This document shows positions 27,814-29,343 of a DNA stretch of 29,343 nt, one piece after another. Position numbers and translations under genes: made by a program. The notes below the pieces were generated by a model that made no database searches, was not told the DNA's origin, and saw nothing but the letters and a program-made list of their open reading frames with translations. Every line of letters begins with the position of its first letter. The first letter of the stretch is position 1. The stretch lies in assembly GCA_003486645.1 (NCBI GenBank), contig DNGI01000438.1, positions 1 through 29,343 of the forward strand, in the 5' to 3' direction. The DNA comes from Cyanobacteria bacterium UBA11370 (GTDB lineage Bacteria > Cyanobacteriota > Cyanobacteriia > Cyanobacteriales > Coleofasciculaceae).

Positions 27814-27819
27814 CTCCTC
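27814..27819 (-). promoter_or_regulatory. Ribosome binding site of the subtilase
   Basis: GAGGAG on the minus strand, five bases before the ATG at 27806-27808 when TATTG is counted as spacer. It favours that ATG over the in-frame TTG directly before it. Confidence 0.7.
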
Positions 27820-27849
27820 ACAAACTTCGATTTAATAAGACTACCAAAA

Positions 27850-27880
27850 CTTAAATAAAGGGTGGGAAAGACACCCACCC
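27850..27880 (-). terminator. Rho-independent terminator of ispH
   Basis: On the minus strand a 7-bp G/C-rich stem, GGGTGGG against CCCACCC (27860-27880), with a seven-base loop is followed by TTTATTTAAGTTTT. It begins about 45 bases past the ispH stop at 27926 and precedes the subtilase gene. Confidence 0.8.
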
Positions 27881-27925
27881 CAAAAACTAAAATAGTTCTG
27901 TAAAATTAAGATTCAATCAACAAAA

Positions 27926-29134
27926 CTACACAACAGCTACCGCCCCCTTCAACTCAAAAATTTTCTCAATCACATCCTCAACAACCTTATCCGGTGTCGA
28001 AGCACCAGAAGTCACTCCGACCACAATTTCACCAGCCGGAAGCCAATTCTCTATGACAATCAAATCGCCTCCTAACGGCTTATGTTCTAATCGATTTCCT
28101 GAACCAATCCGTTCAGCGCTATCAATGTGATACGAAGGAATTCCTCGGTCGATAGCAATTTGTTGTAATTGAGTTGTATTGGATGAATTAAAGCCACCAA
28201 TTACCACCATCAAATCTAATTTTTCTTCAACTAACCCCAACATCGCATCTTGCCGTTCTTGAGTTGCATCGCAGATGGTATTGAAGCTGTGGAAATGATT
28301 GTTTAACTGGTCAGGACCATACTTTTTCATCATTGTACGTTCAAACAGCTTGCCAATTTGTTCGGTTTCGCTTTTAAGCATGGTGGTTTGATTGGCAATA
28401 CCAACCCGTTCTAAATCTTGATCCGGGTCAAATTCTGGAGAAGTAGCGCGGCTAAACTTTGCCATAAACTCGTTGCAATCGCCTCCCTTCAAGATATACT
28501 CAGCAACATACTCCGCTTCTTTTATATTCAGCACAATTAGATATTTCCCTGCAAAGGAACTGGTAGCAATGGTTTCTTCGTGCTTGTATTTGCCGTGAAT
28601 AATTGAGGTGTAATCTTTTTTCTTATGCTTCTCAACCGTATTCCAAACTTTAGAAACCCAAGGACAAGTCGTATCAACAATTTTGCACTGTTTATCGTTC
28701 AATAATTGCATTTCTTGAACGCTAGCACCAAATGCTGGTAAAATAACAACATCCCCACTATCAACCACAGAAAAATTTTTCTCACCTTGTTCAACGGGGA
28801 TAAACCCAACGTTCATATCAACCAAACGCTGATTTACTGAGGGATTATGAATTATTTCATTTGTAACCCAAATCCGCTCATTTGGGAAATGTTGACGAGT
28901 TTCATACGCCATAGCAACAGCTCGTTCCACACCCCAACAAAAGCCAAATGCTTCTGCTAGTCGAATGGTAACATCTCCCCGTTGTAATCGATAGTTATGA
29001 TTACGAATTTCTTGGATGAGGTTACTTTGATATTCTGACTCTAACTGAGTAGTAACTTCCGCTTCATGACCAAATCCCTTGCGGTGATAGTTTTCTGAAC
29101 TGTGCAGTGAGCGTTTGAAAGCTTTTGTGTCCAT
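27926..29134 (-). CDS. ispH: 4-hydroxy-3-methylbut-2-enyl diphosphate reductase
   Basis: IspH (LytB) performs the last step of the MEP pathway, converting HMBPP into IPP and DMAPP with a [4Fe-4S] cluster. At 402 residues it matches the longer cyanobacterial and plastid type, with an N-terminal extension of about 55 residues. The three cluster cysteines are visible: Cys66 in [13 protein letters not shown], Cys157 in [11 protein letters not shown] and Cys288 in [11 protein letters not shown]. Conserved histidines include His96 in NEIIHNPSV and His185 in [18 protein letters not shown] (373-382) is the C-terminal signature. It ends at a good intrinsic terminator. The protein is encoded by a single gene and is essential for chlorophyll, carotenoid and quinone side chains. 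No regulatory motif was identified upstream. Confidence 0.98.
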   Translation of the reverse strand: MDTKAFKRSLHSSENYHRKGFGHEAEVTTQLESEYQSNLIQEIRNHNYRLQRGDVTIRLAEAFGFCWGVERAVAMAYETRQHFPNERIWVTNEIIHNPSVNQRLVDMNVGFIPVEQGEKNFSVVDSGDVVILPAFGASVQEMQLLNDKQCKIVDTTCPWVSKVWNTVEKHKKKDYTSIIHGKYKHEETIATSSFAGKYLIVLNIKEAEYVAEYILKGGDCNEFMAKFSRATSPEFDPDQDLERVGIANQTTMLKSETEQIGKLFERTMMKKYGPDQLNNHFHSFNTICDATQERQDAMLGLVEEKLDLMVVIGGFNSSNTTQLQQIAIDRGIPSYHIDSAERIGSGNRLEHKPLGGDLIVIENWLPAGEIVVGVTSGASTPDKVVEDVIEKIFELKGAVAVV

Positions 29135-29211
29135 GGTGAAAAAGATGAAAGGTAAAGGATAAAATTAGGTAAGATTATAGTAACCTAAGTTGTTCGTTGT
29201 TTTATTAGGGC

Positions 29212-29234
29212 GGCTAATGGCTAATGGCTAATGG
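29212..29234. repeat. Heptamer array (GGCTAAT)3
   Basis: Three tandem copies of GGCTAAT plus GG lie upstream of ispH. They belong to the short tandem heptamer class common in filamentous cyanobacteria. Confidence 0.85.
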
Positions 29235-29284
29235 AAGACTCAGGATACACGAAAAACCTGGAAAAATAAATGATAACCATGAAC

Positions 29285-29343
29285 AATTAGCAATTAGCAA
29301 TTAGCCATGAGCCATGAGCAATTAGCAATTAGCAATGAGCAAT
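29285..29343. repeat. Heptamer array (AATTAGC/CATGAGC), window edge
   Basis: Eight heptamers run in perfect 7-base phase: AATTAGC three times, CATGAGC twice, AATTAGC twice and AATGAGC once, then the window ends inside the array. The two unit types form a mosaic, suggesting slippage or exchange between variants. Nothing else is recognised between here and ispH. Confidence 0.88.

Overview
The window looks like a filamentous, gliding cyanobacterium. HIP1 octamers (GCGATCGC) are scattered through genes and spacers. A hormogonium-polysaccharide (hps) type pseudopilin operon is present, the 402-residue IspH and the L28 protein are of cyanobacterial type, there is a XisI-family protein, and heptameric short tandem repeats of the cyanobacterial STRR kind occur. 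I cannot assign a genus. Every gene but one lies on the minus strand.

Layout. At 1-360 there is no convincing gene, but there is a 107-bp MITE-like element. An Anbu-type proteasome-like peptidase (361-1128) follows, then NAD-dependent DNA ligase ligA (1690-3795), which carries two in-frame repeat insertions. From 12322 down to 3923 runs a five-gene pseudopilin cluster: hpsA, hpsB, hpsC and two paralogous GspH/FimT-like pseudopilins. A spacer with two 27-bp tandem arrays separates it from rpmB (L28) and htpG (Hsp90). Next is a surface-glycan block (15401-20425): a sulfotransferase, a GT2 (the only plus-strand gene), a GT4 and two overlapping HpsE-like GT2 paralogues. A second MITE copy lies at 20516-20630, followed by clpB. 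From 27808 to 23500 comes an accessory module: a cytoplasmic subtilisin-like protease overlapping by 4 nt a NACHT-type STAND ATPase, then a solitary xisI. ispH closes the window, with heptamer repeats at the right edge.

How the genes fit together. The pseudopilins and glycosyltransferases fit making and exporting a polysaccharide used in gliding; the sulfotransferase suggests the glycan may be sulfated. HtpG, ClpB and the Anbu peptidase are protein quality-control genes, although nothing shows they are co-regulated. The most unusual unit is the protease-NACHT pair. The first ~130 residues of the NACHT protein read like an I9/subtilisin-prodomain fold, so it may hold, sense or release the protease encoded just upstream. 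The NACHT protein also carries a ~140-residue low-complexity Ala/Asn/Asp/Ile region with DNA-level microrepeats. I infer an NLR-like conflict or regulated-proteolysis module; the sequence does not prove this.

The window is also rich in small dispersed repeats: MITE pair, palindromes, 27-mers and heptamers. At least two of these have entered the ligA reading frame without breaking it.
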